The position numbers and the translations under genes are program-made. Below, one piece after another: positions 26,939 through 35,835 of a DNA stretch of 64,000 bases (the first letter of the stretch is position 1; each line of letters starts with the position of its first letter). This DNA comes from Rhizorhapis suberifaciens (lineage in GTDB: Bacteria; Pseudomonadota; Alphaproteobacteria; Sphingomonadales; Sphingomonadaceae), in NCBI RefSeq assembly GCF_014200045.1, contig NZ_JACHOV010000005.1, positions 124,001 through 188,000 on the forward strand, read 5' to 3'. The notes under the pieces were generated by a model. The model was not told where the DNA came from. It did not search any database and was given only the letters and a program-made list of their open reading frames with translations.

Positions 26939-27570
26939 TTTCACGAAGGGCCTGGCCCACTGTCGCCTTTTTCGCCTTGGGCGCATGCGCCGGTGGTGAT
27001 GAAGGGCCGGCGGACACACCCATCCTGCAGGAAAGCGGCTGGAAGACCACCGCAACCGAGGGTGACCGGGATCGGCTTCGTCGTTGGTGGGACGCCTGGC
27101 AGCAGGCGCTGGGCGAAGCGCGAACGGCTGGTCATGGTGCGGCAATCGACGCACAGGGGCCATTGCTGGTTCCCGGCGCGGCTCTGGACGGACCCCAACT
27201 GCCGCCCGGACGATATAGGTGCAGAACCATCAAACTAGGCTTCAAGGACGAGGGGGGCCTTGCCTATGTGGCTTACCCTCCCTTCGACTGCGCTGCACAA
27301 ACTGAGGGCGGATTGACTCGCCTGGTGAAACTTACCGGGTCGCAGCGCCCAGTGGGGCTGGTCTATCCCGATACTGACCGACGCTCGGTGTTCCTCGGCG
27401 CATTGGAACTGGGCGATGAACAAATGCCGATGACTTATGGCGCGGACGCTAACCGCGACATGATCGGTCTGGTGGAAAGGATCGGCCCGCGAGTCTGGCG
27501 GCTGGTATTGCCTTGGCCAGCGTTCGAATCGAAACTCGATGTGGTGGAACTAATCCCCTCCGAAAGATAA
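26935..27570 (+). CDS. DUF4893 family lipoprotein
   Basis: 211 aa. The N-terminus MISRRAWPTVAFFALGACAGG has a lipobox (LGAC), so the mature protein is probably a lipoprotein. WWDAWQQALGEAR, LPPGRYRCRTIKLG and the WRLVLPWP segment near the C-terminus recall DUF4893 proteins of sphingomonads. Function is unknown. It overlaps bdhA by 4 bases and has GGAGG upstream, so it belongs to the same transcript. Confidence 0.72.
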   Translation: MISRRAWPTVAFFALGACAGGDEGPADTPILQESGWKTTATEGDRDRLRRWWDAWQQALGEARTAGHGAAIDAQGPLLVPGAALDGPQLPPGRYRCRTIKLGFKDEGGLAYVAYPPFDCAAQTEGGLTRLVKLTGSQRPVGLVYPDTDRRSVFLGALELGDEQMPMTYGADANRDMIGLVERIGPRVWRLVLPWPAFESKLDVVELIPSER

Positions 27571-27661
27571 GCCCGCGGAATTCGATTATTTTGTTGCAAC
27601 CAAAGGCCGGCGCTGGACAAGCTATATTGCAAGAGATCGACCCTGCTCCAATGGAGACCGC

Positions 27662-28966
27662 ATGCGCTATCTGGTCCTCGCCTTCGCCCTTTTGATCTCA
27701 ACGGCTGCTGCAGCCGACCCGCTTTCGGAGAAGGTGGCGGCTGACATGCCGTCACTTGTGCAGCTTTACCGGCACCTGCATGCCAATCCGGAGTTGAGCT
27801 TTCAGGAGGTGAAGACTGCCGCCATATTGGCCAAGGAAGCCCGGAAGCTCGGTTTCCAAGTGACCGAGAAAGTCGGTGGAACCGGCGTGGTCGCACTAAT
27901 GGAGAACGGCCCAGGACCCGTGTTGATGATCCGCGCCGACATGGATGCGCTGCCGGTCGTTGAACAAACCGGGTTGCCATATGCGTCGAAGGTGAAGGCC
28001 ATGACGGACGAAGGTATTGAGGCAGGGGTCATGCACGCCTGCGGCCATGATACCCATATGTCGGCATGGGTCGGAACGGCACGGCGGCTGGCGGAAATGA
28101 AGGAGCAGTGGTCAGGCACGCTCGTCATGCTCCTGGAGCCTGCCGAAGAACGGGGCGCGGGGGCGCGGATGATGCTGGAGGACGGGCTGTTCACGCGCTT
28201 CCCCAAACCGACCCACGCTATCGCTTTCCACGACGCGGCCAATCTCCCCTCCGGCGTGATTGGCTACACGCCCGGCTATGCGCTCGCCAACGTTGATAGC
28301 GTGGATATCGTGGTGAAAGGCATCGGCGGCCATGGGGCCTATCCGCACACCACCAAAGATCCGATCGTCCTGGCAAGCCGCATCGTGACCGCGCTGCAAA
28401 CGCTCGTCAGCCGGGAGATGGACCCGCAGGACCCGGCAGTAGTCACTGTCGGCAGCTTCCATGCCGGTTCGAAGCACAATGTCATTTCCGATCATGCAAC
28501 CTTGTTGCTGACCGTGCGCAGCTATTCCGATGCGACGCGGCAAAGACTGTTGGATGGAATCAGGCGCATAGCAAAAGGGGAAGCCATCGCCGCCGGCATC
28601 CCGGACGAACTGATGCCGGTCGTCACGCTGAAGGATGAGTTCACTCCCTCCACCTATAATGTCCCCGCTTTTACGCAACAGATGGCTGAGCTTTTCGCCC
28701 GGCGTTTTGGAAAGCAGCGGGTGGTTGAGACGCCAGCCACCATGGGCGGAGAGGATTTCGGCCGCTACTATCGCTCCGACAACAGCATTCAGAGTCTGAT
28801 CTTCTGGGTTGGCGGAGTGCCGCCCGAGGACATGGAAAAGGCCGCAAGAGGCGAAGCCCAGTTGCCCTCTCTGCATAGTCCCTTCTGGGCGCCCGATGCA
28901 GAGGGCGTCATATCCACTGCCACGGAAGCGCTGACTATATCAGCCCTTGCGGTGTTGAAGAAGTAG
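27662..28966 (+). CDS. Exported M20 family amidohydrolase
   Basis: 434 aa zinc peptidase/amidohydrolase of the IAA-Leu/hippurate hydrolase-like group. A signal peptide (MRYLVLAFALLISTAAAADP) is followed by LMIRADMDALPV with metal-binding Asp, GVMHACGHDTHMSAWV, EPAEERGAGARMML with the catalytic Glu, and TMGGEDFGRYY near the C-terminus. The domain order is catalytic, lid, catalytic. Export is unusual for cytosolic family members but known for some. TGGAGA precedes the start. Confidence 0.92.
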   Translation: MRYLVLAFALLISTAAAADPLSEKVAADMPSLVQLYRHLHANPELSFQEVKTAAILAKEARKLGFQVTEKVGGTGVVALMENGPGPVLMIRADMDALPVVEQTGLPYASKVKAMTDEGIEAGVMHACGHDTHMSAWVGTARRLAEMKEQWSGTLVMLLEPAEERGAGARMMLEDGLFTRFPKPTHAIAFHDAANLPSGVIGYTPGYALANVDSVDIVVKGIGGHGAYPHTTKDPIVLASRIVTALQTLVSREMDPQDPAVVTVGSFHAGSKHNVISDHATLLLTVRSYSDATRQRLLDGIRRIAKGEAIAAGIPDELMPVVTLKDEFTPSTYNVPAFTQQMAELFARRFGKQRVVETPATMGGEDFGRYYRSDNSIQSLIFWVGGVPPEDMEKAARGEAQLPSLHSPFWAPDAEGVISTATEALTISALAVLKK

Positions 28967-28985
28967 CGCCGACCGCTGCGCCTTC

Positions 28986-29669
28986 TCACTCGTCTCCTTG
29001 TGGCTGGGGAAGCAATAGCGCCAGTAGGAGCGACCGACACTCGCCGTCGATGATGCCGTCGATCATCTCCGGTCTGTAGCGGCGCTGGAAGGCGCGGATG
29101 GCCGCGACGGGATCGGTGATGTCATAACCAAAACGTTCCAGCGCCAGCAGGAACCCACCGTCGCTCCAATGCGGATCCATCAGGTTTTTGGTGGGCCGGG
29201 GCAACGCCAGCCGAAGCCGCGCCAGTCTGTGCCAGGGAAACAGCTCACCCGGATCCTGCTTTCTGGCAGGGGCGACATCGGAGTGGCCGACAATATTGCC
29301 GCGCGTAATGCCATAGCGCTTCACAATTTCGCTCACCAGCGGAATCAGCGCCGCTATCTGCTCCTCCGGGAAGGGCCTGTATCCCCACTCGTGGCCGGGA
29401 TTAACGATTTCAATCCCGACACTTGCGCTGTTGATATCGGTGATCCCCCGCCAATAAGCGACGCCGGCATGCCAGGCACGCTTGTCCTCATTCACCATTC
29501 GGATGACCTGGCCATCCTCGGCCACGCAATAATGCGCTGACACCTTGGAGGCGGGGTTGATCATCCATTCAATCGCGGAGGCAGCGTCCGGCATGCCTGT
29601 ATAATGAAGTACCAGCATCGTGATGGGTAGCGTGCGATCGTCGAAATTAGGCGACGGAGTGTCAATCAT
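28986..29669 (-). CDS. N-acetylmuramoyl-L-alanine amidase (AmiD/Amidase_2 type)
   Basis: 227 aa zinc amidase cleaving the lactyl-Ala bond of muropeptides. LVLHYTGMPD has the first zinc His, VSAHYCVAEDGQVIRMV and RAWHAGVAYW are characteristic, VGIEIVNPGHEWGYRPF contains the catalytic Glu, and VGHSDVAPARKQDPG has the second zinc His and Asp. The last 60 residues (FGYDITDPVAAIRAFQRRYRPE) form a peptidoglycan-binding helix bundle. No signal peptide is seen, so it may act on recycled cytosolic muropeptides, as AmpD does. Confidence 0.9.
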   Translation of the reverse strand: MIDTPSPNFDDRTLPITMLVLHYTGMPDAASAIEWMINPASKVSAHYCVAEDGQVIRMVNEDKRAWHAGVAYWRGITDINSASVGIEIVNPGHEWGYRPFPEEQIAALIPLVSEIVKRYGITRGNIVGHSDVAPARKQDPGELFPWHRLARLRLALPRPTKNLMDPHWSDGGFLLALERFGYDITDPVAAIRAFQRRYRPEMIDGIIDGECRSLLLALLLPQPQGDE

Positions 29670-29678
29670 TTGCTTCCC

Positions 29679-31427
29679 TCAGACTTTTCGCATCCCATGC
29701 CCGTCCGCATTAACGCCACCTGACCTGCTTTGATGCGGTGACGCCGCGACAGACGCAGCCTTGGCTCTTTCCTCGGCAACAAGCTCCTTGCGGCTTAGCT
29801 TGCCTACCATGGTTTTGGGCAGGGATTCGCGTATCTCCACCGCAACCACACGCTCATGCTTTCCGAGCTGCGGATTGAGCCATGCTTTCAAGGTCTCCCC
29901 ATCGATGTCGCTACCGTCCGTCAGCGTTACGAAGGCCTTCGGGCTCTCGCCGCGATAGGAATCTGGAATGCCGATGACCAACGCCTCTTTGACCGTGGGG
30001 TGGCGGTATAACATTTTTTCGATCTCGCTCGGGAATACCTTGAAGCCGCCGACAGCGATCATATCCTTCAGCCGGTCCACAATGCGGATATAGCCCTCTT
30101 CGTCGATCTGGCCCACGTCGCCAGTACGTAGAAACGTCCCGAGGAACACCTCGGCGTCCGCATCGGGCCGCTGCCAATAGCCGCGCATCACCTGAGGCCC
30201 TGCAAAAACGATCTCTCCCGGCTCTCCGAGAGGCGGGGGCCGGGTGGGATCGTCCTTATCCACCAATTTCACAACTGTCGCGGGAAGGGGTTGGCCAATG
30301 GTGCCAGGCTTATTGAGACCGCCATAAGGGTTGGAGGAGACCACACCGCTGCTTTCGGTAAGGCCATAGCCCTCCACCAATACCGAGCCGGTTGCTTCTT
30401 CGAAACGATCCTTCAGTTCCATACGCAGGGGCGCGCCGCCCGAAATGCAATAGCGGACGGACGAGAAATCCGTTTCCTCGATCGCCGGATGATCGAGCAG
30501 CGCTTGAAACATGGTGGGAACGCCCGGTACGCTGGTGGGCCTTGTCCGGGAAATGGCGGCAAGCATCTGACCGGCGTCGAAACGCGGCAGCATGATGATC
30601 TCACCACCTGTATAGACGGTGCGGTTCAGAGTGACCGTATTGGCAAAAACATGGAAGAATGGCAGCGCGGCTAGAATTCGATCTTCCAGGGCGTTGGCGG
30701 GATCCAGCATGTTCACTTGCCGCGCATTGGCGCTCAAATTTTGGTGCGACAGCATGGCCCCCTTGGGTCGACCGGTAGTGCCGCCCGTATATTGCAGCAA
30801 TGCAAGATCGCGCTCCGGATCGATTTCCGCTGGCACATGACTGCCATCATTGTGAATAAGCGAAGAAAAGGGCGTTACGCGCGGATGACGTGGTCGGGGC
30901 ACCATCTCATTACGGCGAAACATGCGATACAGGATGGATTTAGCGGTGGGCAAAGCCCCGGCGACCGATCCCACCACCAATTGTTCCAGGCTGCTGTTTT
31001 CCAGCACCTCCAGAGCAGTAGGGAGAAGAGCGCTGGCGGAGAGGGTGAAAAGAATTTTCGTTCCTGAATCCTCGACCTGATGCTCAAGCTCCTCCGCGGA
31101 ATAAAGCGGCGAGAAATTGACCACGGTCGCGCCAATCGTCAGCGCACCATAATAGGCGGCGACATAATGCGGCACATTGGGCAGGAACAAGCCAACCCTA
31201 TCGCCCCTCTTCACCCCCATGGCCTGCAATCCATGGGCCACCCGTTTTACCCCGTCGCGGCATTCGGCATAACTGAACTTGCGCCCCATGAAATCAATAA
31301 GGATGGCGTCCGGCTTACGGGCGGCGGTGTCGAAGAACATGGCCGGCAGGGAAAGGGATTTAAAGTGCTGATCCCAGGCGATGGGATGATTATATTTCTC
31401 TGTCCAGACTATCTTTTCGTCAGCCAT
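29679..31427 (-). CDS. Long-chain fatty-acid-CoA ligase
   Basis: 582 aa AMP-forming ligase that activates fatty acids for beta-oxidation. It has the ATP motif YTGGTTGRPKGAMLSH near residue 219, VEGYGLTESSGV, and the hinge FLRTGDVGQIDEEGYIRIVDR with the KxxK-type Lys in the C-terminal part (LPKTMVGKLSRKEL). Length and motif order fit FadD. An ATG start with a modest ribosome site is used. The C-terminus has an extra low-complexity tail of about 25 residues. Confidence 0.9.
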   Translation of the reverse strand: MADEKIVWTEKYNHPIAWDQHFKSLSLPAMFFDTAARKPDAILIDFMGRKFSYAECRDGVKRVAHGLQAMGVKRGDRVGLFLPNVPHYVAAYYGALTIGATVVNFSPLYSAEELEHQVEDSGTKILFTLSASALLPTALEVLENSSLEQLVVGSVAGALPTAKSILYRMFRRNEMVPRPRHPRVTPFSSLIHNDGSHVPAEIDPERDLALLQYTGGTTGRPKGAMLSHQNLSANARQVNMLDPANALEDRILAALPFFHVFANTVTLNRTVYTGGEIIMLPRFDAGQMLAAISRTRPTSVPGVPTMFQALLDHPAIEETDFSSVRYCISGGAPLRMELKDRFEEATGSVLVEGYGLTESSGVVSSNPYGGLNKPGTIGQPLPATVVKLVDKDDPTRPPPLGEPGEIVFAGPQVMRGYWQRPDADAEVFLGTFLRTGDVGQIDEEGYIRIVDRLKDMIAVGGFKVFPSEIEKMLYRHPTVKEALVIGIPDSYRGESPKAFVTLTDGSDIDGETLKAWLNPQLGKHERVVAVEIRESLPKTMVGKLSRKELVAEERAKAASVAASPHQSRSGGVNADGHGMRKV

Positions 31428-31529
31428 TTATACGAGCGTAAGATATGGCCGGTCGGGATGCAATGGGCAGCGTGGTTTCGCGCACGCGGCATATGCAGCG
31501 AAAGCCAGAATTCAGTGCGGCCGCACGTC

Positions 31530-31555
31530 TGTACCCCGGCCATCGCCGGGGTACA
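31530..31555. repeat. Strong intergenic hairpin
   Basis: TGTACCCCGGC and GCCGGGGTACA pair perfectly over 11 bp around a CATC loop. It lies between trcR (ending 31562) and fadD (starting 31427), both minus strand. There is no U-tract, so it could be a processing or pausing element. Confidence 0.55.
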
Positions 31556-31561
31556 TTCATA

Positions 31562-32254
31562 TCACCCATTCTTCTTGCTGAAAGGATCGATCCATTCGGC
31601 AACCTGCTCGATGCCTTGCGCCTCGATATGGTGGGCTTCTTCAATACGCCGAACAGCATCGTCGCGTTCACGACGAAGCTCTTGGATCAAAGCTTCTCGA
31701 TCGCCGTCGAGACGAGAGTCAGCCGGGGCCTCAATTCCCGCCTTCTTGGCCGCCCGAGCCACCAATGCATCCAGTTCCCGCTGAGAGCAGAGACCAAGCG
31801 TGACCGGGTCTTTCGGCACGATGTTGGCGATGTTCCAGTGGGAGCGGTCACGGATGGCGGTAATCGTGGTGCGGGTCGTACCGATGAGCTTACTGATCGC
31901 GCCGTCTGAAACTTCCGGATGATTGCGCAGGATCCAGGAGATGCCGTCGGGTTTGTCCTGCCTCTTCGACACCGGAGTGTAGCGCGGTCCCTTCGTGCGG
32001 CGAACCTGCTCGGGTCCTTTCAGCATCTTTAGCCGATAGTCGGAGTCCTTCTGACCCTTCTCGATCTCGTCCATGCTAAGCTCATGCGCGCGCACTGGAT
32101 CGCGACCGGTATATTTGATCGCCGCTGTATCGTCTGCAATGGCCTGAACTTCAAGGATATGAAGGCCACAAAAATCGGCAATCTGCTCAAACGACAGCGC
32201 GGTATTATCGATAAGCCAGCTGGCGGTCGCATGTGGCATGAGCGGCTGGGGCAC
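31562..32254 (-). CDS. trcR: TrcR/DUF1013 cell-cycle transcriptional regulator
   Basis: About 230 aa. The start region VPQPLMPHATASWLIDNTAL and SFEQIADFCGLHILEVQAIA match DUF1013, a family conserved in alphaproteobacteria and called TrcR in Caulobacter, where it acts with cell-cycle control. A helix-turn-helix-like region sits around GAISKLIGTTRTTITAIRDR. The C-terminus is coiled-coil-like and charged. The GTG at 32254 is chosen because GGAGAG precedes it; longer versions reach into the upstream hairpin. The symbol is by family resemblance. Confidence 0.85.
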   Translation of the reverse strand: MPQPLMPHATASWLIDNTALSFEQIADFCGLHILEVQAIADDTAAIKYTGRDPVRAHELSMDEIEKGQKDSDYRLKMLKGPEQVRRTKGPRYTPVSKRQDKPDGISWILRNHPEVSDGAISKLIGTTRTTITAIRDRSHWNIANIVPKDPVTLGLCSQRELDALVARAAKKAGIEAPADSRLDGDREALIQELRRERDDAVRRIEEAHHIEAQGIEQVAEWIDPFSKKNG

Positions 32255-32269
32255 GTTATACTCTCCAGT

Positions 32270-32304
32270 ACAAATAATAAGGGCCGCCCCTTGCAGGACG
32301 GCCT
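32270..32304 (-). terminator. Candidate terminator between glycosyltransferase and trcR
   Basis: On the minus strand the 10-base 5' arm AAGGCCGTCC pairs with GGGCGGCCCTT across a short loop, with one imperfection, and is followed by ATTATTT. It would end the two-gene transcript from 34300. Confidence 0.5.
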
Positions 32305-32390
32305 TCGCGTGGCATGCAATAGTGCAATTGGCCAAGCCCGGCAAGGACTAACACAGTATATAGCGTGATTGGCCGCCGGGTAACAAGCTA

Positions 32391-33419
32391 TTAGGCGGCG
32401 TCCAGTACAAGATCGGGATTGAAGGGCGCCAATCCCTCGAGAAATTGGCGTGCGCTGGCTTGCCAGGTAAAGCTTTGCCCATAGGTGGCGCATCCGGGCC
32501 GATCCAGGACGAGTGCGGCGGCTATTGCGTCGTCCAGACTCTCTCGCATGGCTCCTGTCTGCGGCGTCAATATATCGATAGGGCCAGCCACGGGATAAGC
32601 GGCAACGGGCGTACCGCACGCCAACGCCTCGATGATGACCAGGCCAAAGGTGTCGGTGCGGCTTGGAAAAACGAACACATCGGCATGTGCGTAGGCACCG
32701 GCAAGTTCGCGCCCTGACATGCTGCCCAGAAAATGCGCTTCCGGCCAGTCCCGCTCCAGCCCCGCCCTGGCAGGCCCGTCTCCCACAATGACCTTGCTGC
32801 CAGGCTGACGCGTAGACAGGAATGCCTCCAGGTTCTTCTCCACAGCTATCCGGCCCACATAAAGCTGTATCGGTTGGGGCAAGTCCGCAAAGGCCGCAGG
32901 CATTGGCGCATCGGGGCTGAAATGGCCAAGGTCAACGCCCCTGCCCCAATGCCGCACCTGCGCAATGCCATGGGCCCGCAGACTGTCGCGCACGCTCCGC
33001 GTCGACACAAGCACCGCCTGGGCAGGTCCATGAAACCAACGAATATAACGCCAGAACCAAGATGCAGGCAACCGCGTCCGCCGCGCCACATAATCGGGAA
33101 AATGCGTGTGATAGGCGGTCGTGAATGGTATTCCGTTGCGCCGACACCAGCGGCGGGCCGATAGACACAGCGGTCCTTCGGTCGCCAGATGCACCGCATC
33201 GGGAAGAAACGCCTCGATCCGCCGCCCCACCGTCGCCGCCCGCGTCACCGCCAAGCGGATTTCAGGGTAGGTTGGACAGGGTAATGATCCATATTGTTCC
33301 GGCGATATCACCTCCACAGCATGGCCCATGCGTTCCAATTCATAGCGCACCGACTGCAGTGTTCGCACCACTCCGTTCACCTGAGGCGTCCAAGCGTCCG
33401 TGACGAGCATTATTCTCAT
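32391..33419 (-). CDS. GT4-type glycosyltransferase (Agt-like)
   Basis: 342 aa. The N-terminal motif MLVTDAWTPQVNGVVRTL and the C-terminal sugar-nucleotide region FVFPSRTDTFGLVIIEALACG (EX7E type) mark a GT-B family 4 enzyme. TTAYHTHFPDY and HWGRGVDLGHFSP are seen in diacylglycerol glycosyltransferases and mannosyltransferases. The ATG at 33419 overlaps the stop of the metallophosphoesterase gene as ATGA. In other alphaproteobacteria the same two-gene pair (agt-plcP) makes glycolipids to replace phospholipids during phosphate limitation. The diacylglycerol acceptor is an inference. Confidence 0.82.
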   Translation of the reverse strand: MRIMLVTDAWTPQVNGVVRTLQSVRYELERMGHAVEVISPEQYGSLPCPTYPEIRLAVTRAATVGRRIEAFLPDAVHLATEGPLCLSARRWCRRNGIPFTTAYHTHFPDYVARRTRLPASWFWRYIRWFHGPAQAVLVSTRSVRDSLRAHGIAQVRHWGRGVDLGHFSPDAPMPAAFADLPQPIQLYVGRIAVEKNLEAFLSTRQPGSKVIVGDGPARAGLERDWPEAHFLGSMSGRELAGAYAHADVFVFPSRTDTFGLVIIEALACGTPVAAYPVAGPIDILTPQTGAMRESLDDAIAAALVLDRPGCATYGQSFTWQASARQFLEGLAPFNPDLVLDAA

Positions 33420-34300
33420 GCAGCCAGTCTCTCCTGACGCCTCGCGCCGGCGTTGCGGGCGGCGACCTCGTCGGCCCAATGCAGAACCTCCATCCGACCG
33501 TCGAAATGCTCCACCAGGGCCGTGCGGCTTTCGACCCAGTCGCCATCATTATAATAGACGACCCCGGCGATCTCTCGGATTTCCGCGGTGTGGATATGTC
33601 CGCATACAACCCCGTCAACGCCGCGCGCGCCGGCCTCATGCGCCACCACTTCCTCGAATTTGGAAATGAACGCGACGGCGTTTTTTACCTTGTGCTTGGC
33701 CATTTTGGAAAGCGACCAATAAGAAAGTCCAAAGCGGCTGCGCACAGCATTTACCACCACATTGAGCCGCATCAGCGCCTCGTAAGCGGCATCACCAACA
33801 AAGGCCAGCCAGCGGTGCGCCAGCATGATCGTGTCGAATTCATCGCCGTGCAGGACGAGCAGTTTGCGCCCGTCGGCCGTTTCGTGGATGGCCTTGCGCC
33901 TGATTTCGACGCCGCCGAAGTTGAGGCCGGTGAACTGCCGAAACATCTCGTCATGGTTACCGGGGATGAAGATTATTCTCGTCCCCCGCTTCACCCTTTT
34001 CAGAATACGCCAGACAATGTCATTATGCGCCGCAGGCCAGTAAAAGCGCTTCTTCAGCCGCCAGCCGTCGATGATGTCACCGACCAGATACATGGTCTCA
34101 CTATCGACATTGTCTAGAAAGTCGATGAGCAGGTTGGCGTTACAGCCCCGGGTGCCCAAATGGATGTCTGAAATCCAGACCGTCCGGTAACGCCGCCGCT
34201 CACCCGACACCGTTTCCGGATGGTGCGGCACATTGACGGAGAAATCATCGATGTCCGCGCCAAAAGGCAATCGCGTTATCGCATCCATGCGAGACCTCAA
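33416..34300 (-). CDS. PlcP/LpxH-like metallophosphoesterase
   Basis: 294 aa calcineurin-like phosphoesterase. Metal ligands: DIHLG with D45 and H47, LVGDIIDGW with D75, PGNHD at 114-118, LHGDEFD and, later, GVVCGHIHTAEIR. The sequence (TVWISDIHLGTRGCNANLL and VKNAVAFISKFEEVV) looks more like the manganese phospholipase C PlcP of Sinorhizobium than like enteric LpxH. If so, it removes the head group of phosphatidylcholine or phosphatidylethanolamine to give diacylglycerol, the substrate of the downstream glycosyltransferase. Some annotation sources call it UDP-2,3-diacylglucosamine diphosphatase. The first 38 residues are an extension. Confidence 0.8.
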   Translation of the reverse strand: MRSRMDAITRLPFGADIDDFSVNVPHHPETVSGERRRYRTVWISDIHLGTRGCNANLLIDFLDNVDSETMYLVGDIIDGWRLKKRFYWPAAHNDIVWRILKRVKRGTRIIFIPGNHDEMFRQFTGLNFGGVEIRRKAIHETADGRKLLVLHGDEFDTIMLAHRWLAFVGDAAYEALMRLNVVVNAVRSRFGLSYWSLSKMAKHKVKNAVAFISKFEEVVAHEAGARGVDGVVCGHIHTAEIREIAGVVYYNDGDWVESRTALVEHFDGRMEVLHWADEVAARNAGARRQERLAA

Positions 34301-34379
34301 AAGCTGCTGCTCTCGAGACCAGCCATTTAGCGGGACTTTGTGACAGTTTGACTTGAAATATGACGGAAGCGCTACGGTT

Positions 34380-35387
34380 TCAGGGGATCAGCACGATCTT
34401 CCCCAAATGTTGCCCCACCTCCATCCGAGCATGAGCGGCAGCAGCCTCAGCGAGCGGGAACCTACTATCTATCACCGGACGCAGCGTGCCGTCCTCTACA
34501 AATGGCCACACCGTCTGCGCCAGCTCTTCTGCGATCAACGTCTTGAACGCAACCGATCGAGGACGCAGCGTCGAGCCGGTCAGCGTCAACCGCTTCTGCA
34601 TGACCGAGACGATTGGAATTTCCGCCTTTATGCCTCGCTGCGTGGCGATCGACACATGTCGCCCCTCCTCTGCAAGGCAGGAAAGATTTCGCGCCACATA
34701 ATCCCCGCCAACCATGTCCAGCACCGCCTGCACGCCCTTTCCTTCCGTGATTTCACGGACTCCATCCACAAAATCCGTTGTGGCATAATTGATCGCATGA
34801 GCGGCACCGATCTTTCGCGCAGCATCACATTTCGCGTCGCTGCCGCACGTCACGATGGCCTCGATACCGAACAGCTTGCACAGCGAAATGGCCATGGTGC
34901 CGATACCACTGGTGCCGCCGTGAATAAGGACGGTGTCGCCCTCTACCACATAAGCCCTCTCAAACAGGTTGCTCCACACGGTAAACAGCGTCTCAGGCAA
35001 GGCCGCAGCCTCGATCATGTCATATCCTTCGGGCACCGGCAGGCATTGTCCCACCGGCGCGACAGCATATTCGGCATAGCCTCCGCCCGCGAGAAGCGCG
35101 CAAAAAGGTTGACCGATCAAAGCGGCGTCCACATAGGGTCCGCCAGCGACGACAATTCCCGACACTTCAAGTCCGGGAATATCCGAAGCGCCGGGCGGCG
35201 GTGGATAAAAACCGCGCCGCTGCAAGACATCCGGACGATTGACGCCCGCCGCGCTTACCTTGATGAGGACTTCGTTTTCCCCAGGCTGAGGCACCTTGCA
35301 GACGACCGGCTTCAACACGTCTGCGCCTCCGGGGGCATCGAACCCGATAGCCGTCATGGACTCTGGAATATTGCCTTCTTGGGACAT
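34380..35387 (-). CDS. NAD(P)H-dependent quinone oxidoreductase, MDR family
   Basis: 335 aa zinc-independent medium-chain dehydrogenase of the quinone oxidoreductase/PIG3 type. SAAGVNRPDVLQRRGFYPPP near residue 46, PGLEVSGIV, the cofactor motif IHGGTSGIGTMAISL near residue 148, and the C-terminal AHARMEVGQHLGKIVL ending fit this group. No zinc-binding cysteines of alcohol dehydrogenase type are present. Divergent from the DUF1192 gene; no ribosome site stands out. Confidence 0.88.
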   Translation of the reverse strand: MSQEGNIPESMTAIGFDAPGGADVLKPVVCKVPQPGENEVLIKVSAAGVNRPDVLQRRGFYPPPPGASDIPGLEVSGIVVAGGPYVDAALIGQPFCALLAGGGYAEYAVAPVGQCLPVPEGYDMIEAAALPETLFTVWSNLFERAYVVEGDTVLIHGGTSGIGTMAISLCKLFGIEAIVTCGSDAKCDAARKIGAAHAINYATTDFVDGVREITEGKGVQAVLDMVGGDYVARNLSCLAEEGRHVSIATQRGIKAEIPIVSVMQKRLTLTGSTLRPRSVAFKTLIAEELAQTVWPFVEDGTLRPVIDSRFPLAEAAAAHARMEVGQHLGKIVLIP

Positions 35388-35477
35388 TTATCATCACTCC
35401 CTCAAGCCCACGCTGCTTTGCGACAAATGGACTATAGCCTTATTGACAGATGCATTTGGAGGGTCAACATTCCGCCC

Positions 35478-35675
35478 ATGGACATGGATGAAAATCTGCC
35501 CCGGAAGGTTGATGATCCCATTGCCGCCGTCGCGCGGCAAGACCTTGATCCATTCTCCGTTTCAGAGCTCCATGAAAGGATAGCTGCCCTGGAAGCGGAG
35601 ATTTCCCGTACAATGAAAAAAATTGAATACGCCGTTAACCATAAGGCAAGCGCCGAGGCGTTATTCAGGAAATGA
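35478..35675 (+). CDS. DUF1192 family small protein
   Basis: 65 aa. Starts MDMDENLPRKVDDPIAA and continues with SVSELHERIAALEAEISRT, a short predicted coiled coil that defines DUF1192. Function is unknown; it is widespread in alphaproteobacteria. It is transcribed away from the quinone oxidoreductase and toward clpA (160 bases downstream). Confidence 0.8.
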   Translation: MDMDENLPRKVDDPIAAVARQDLDPFSVSELHERIAALEAEISRTMKKIEYAVNHKASAEALFRK

Positions 35676-35835
35676 CCCTGTGCCGGCCGGATTTCGCTGA
35701 TAGGCAACACCAGAGCGCAACCCGGTGACAGTTCTGCCGTCCTTGATAGCAGGACCGCCAATCCCGACATTGAGTCCAAGGCTCCCGTCTTGGGAGCAAG
35801 CGGGGCCTGCCTTGGCCCTACAGGAGTAGAATAGA

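Noticed and set aside
26309-27163. 284-aa minus-strand frame across bdhA
   Set aside because: Antisense to a typical SDR enzyme; no ribosome site or recognisable motif.
34335-34370. Pho box upstream of the PlcP-like gene
   Set aside because: GTCA repeats are present, but spacing of 12 and 8 bases does not match the 11-base periodicity.
34353-35675. 440-aa plus-strand frame over the quinone oxidoreductase
   Set aside because: Only its last 65 codons are real (DUF1192); the rest is antisense to the oxidoreductase.
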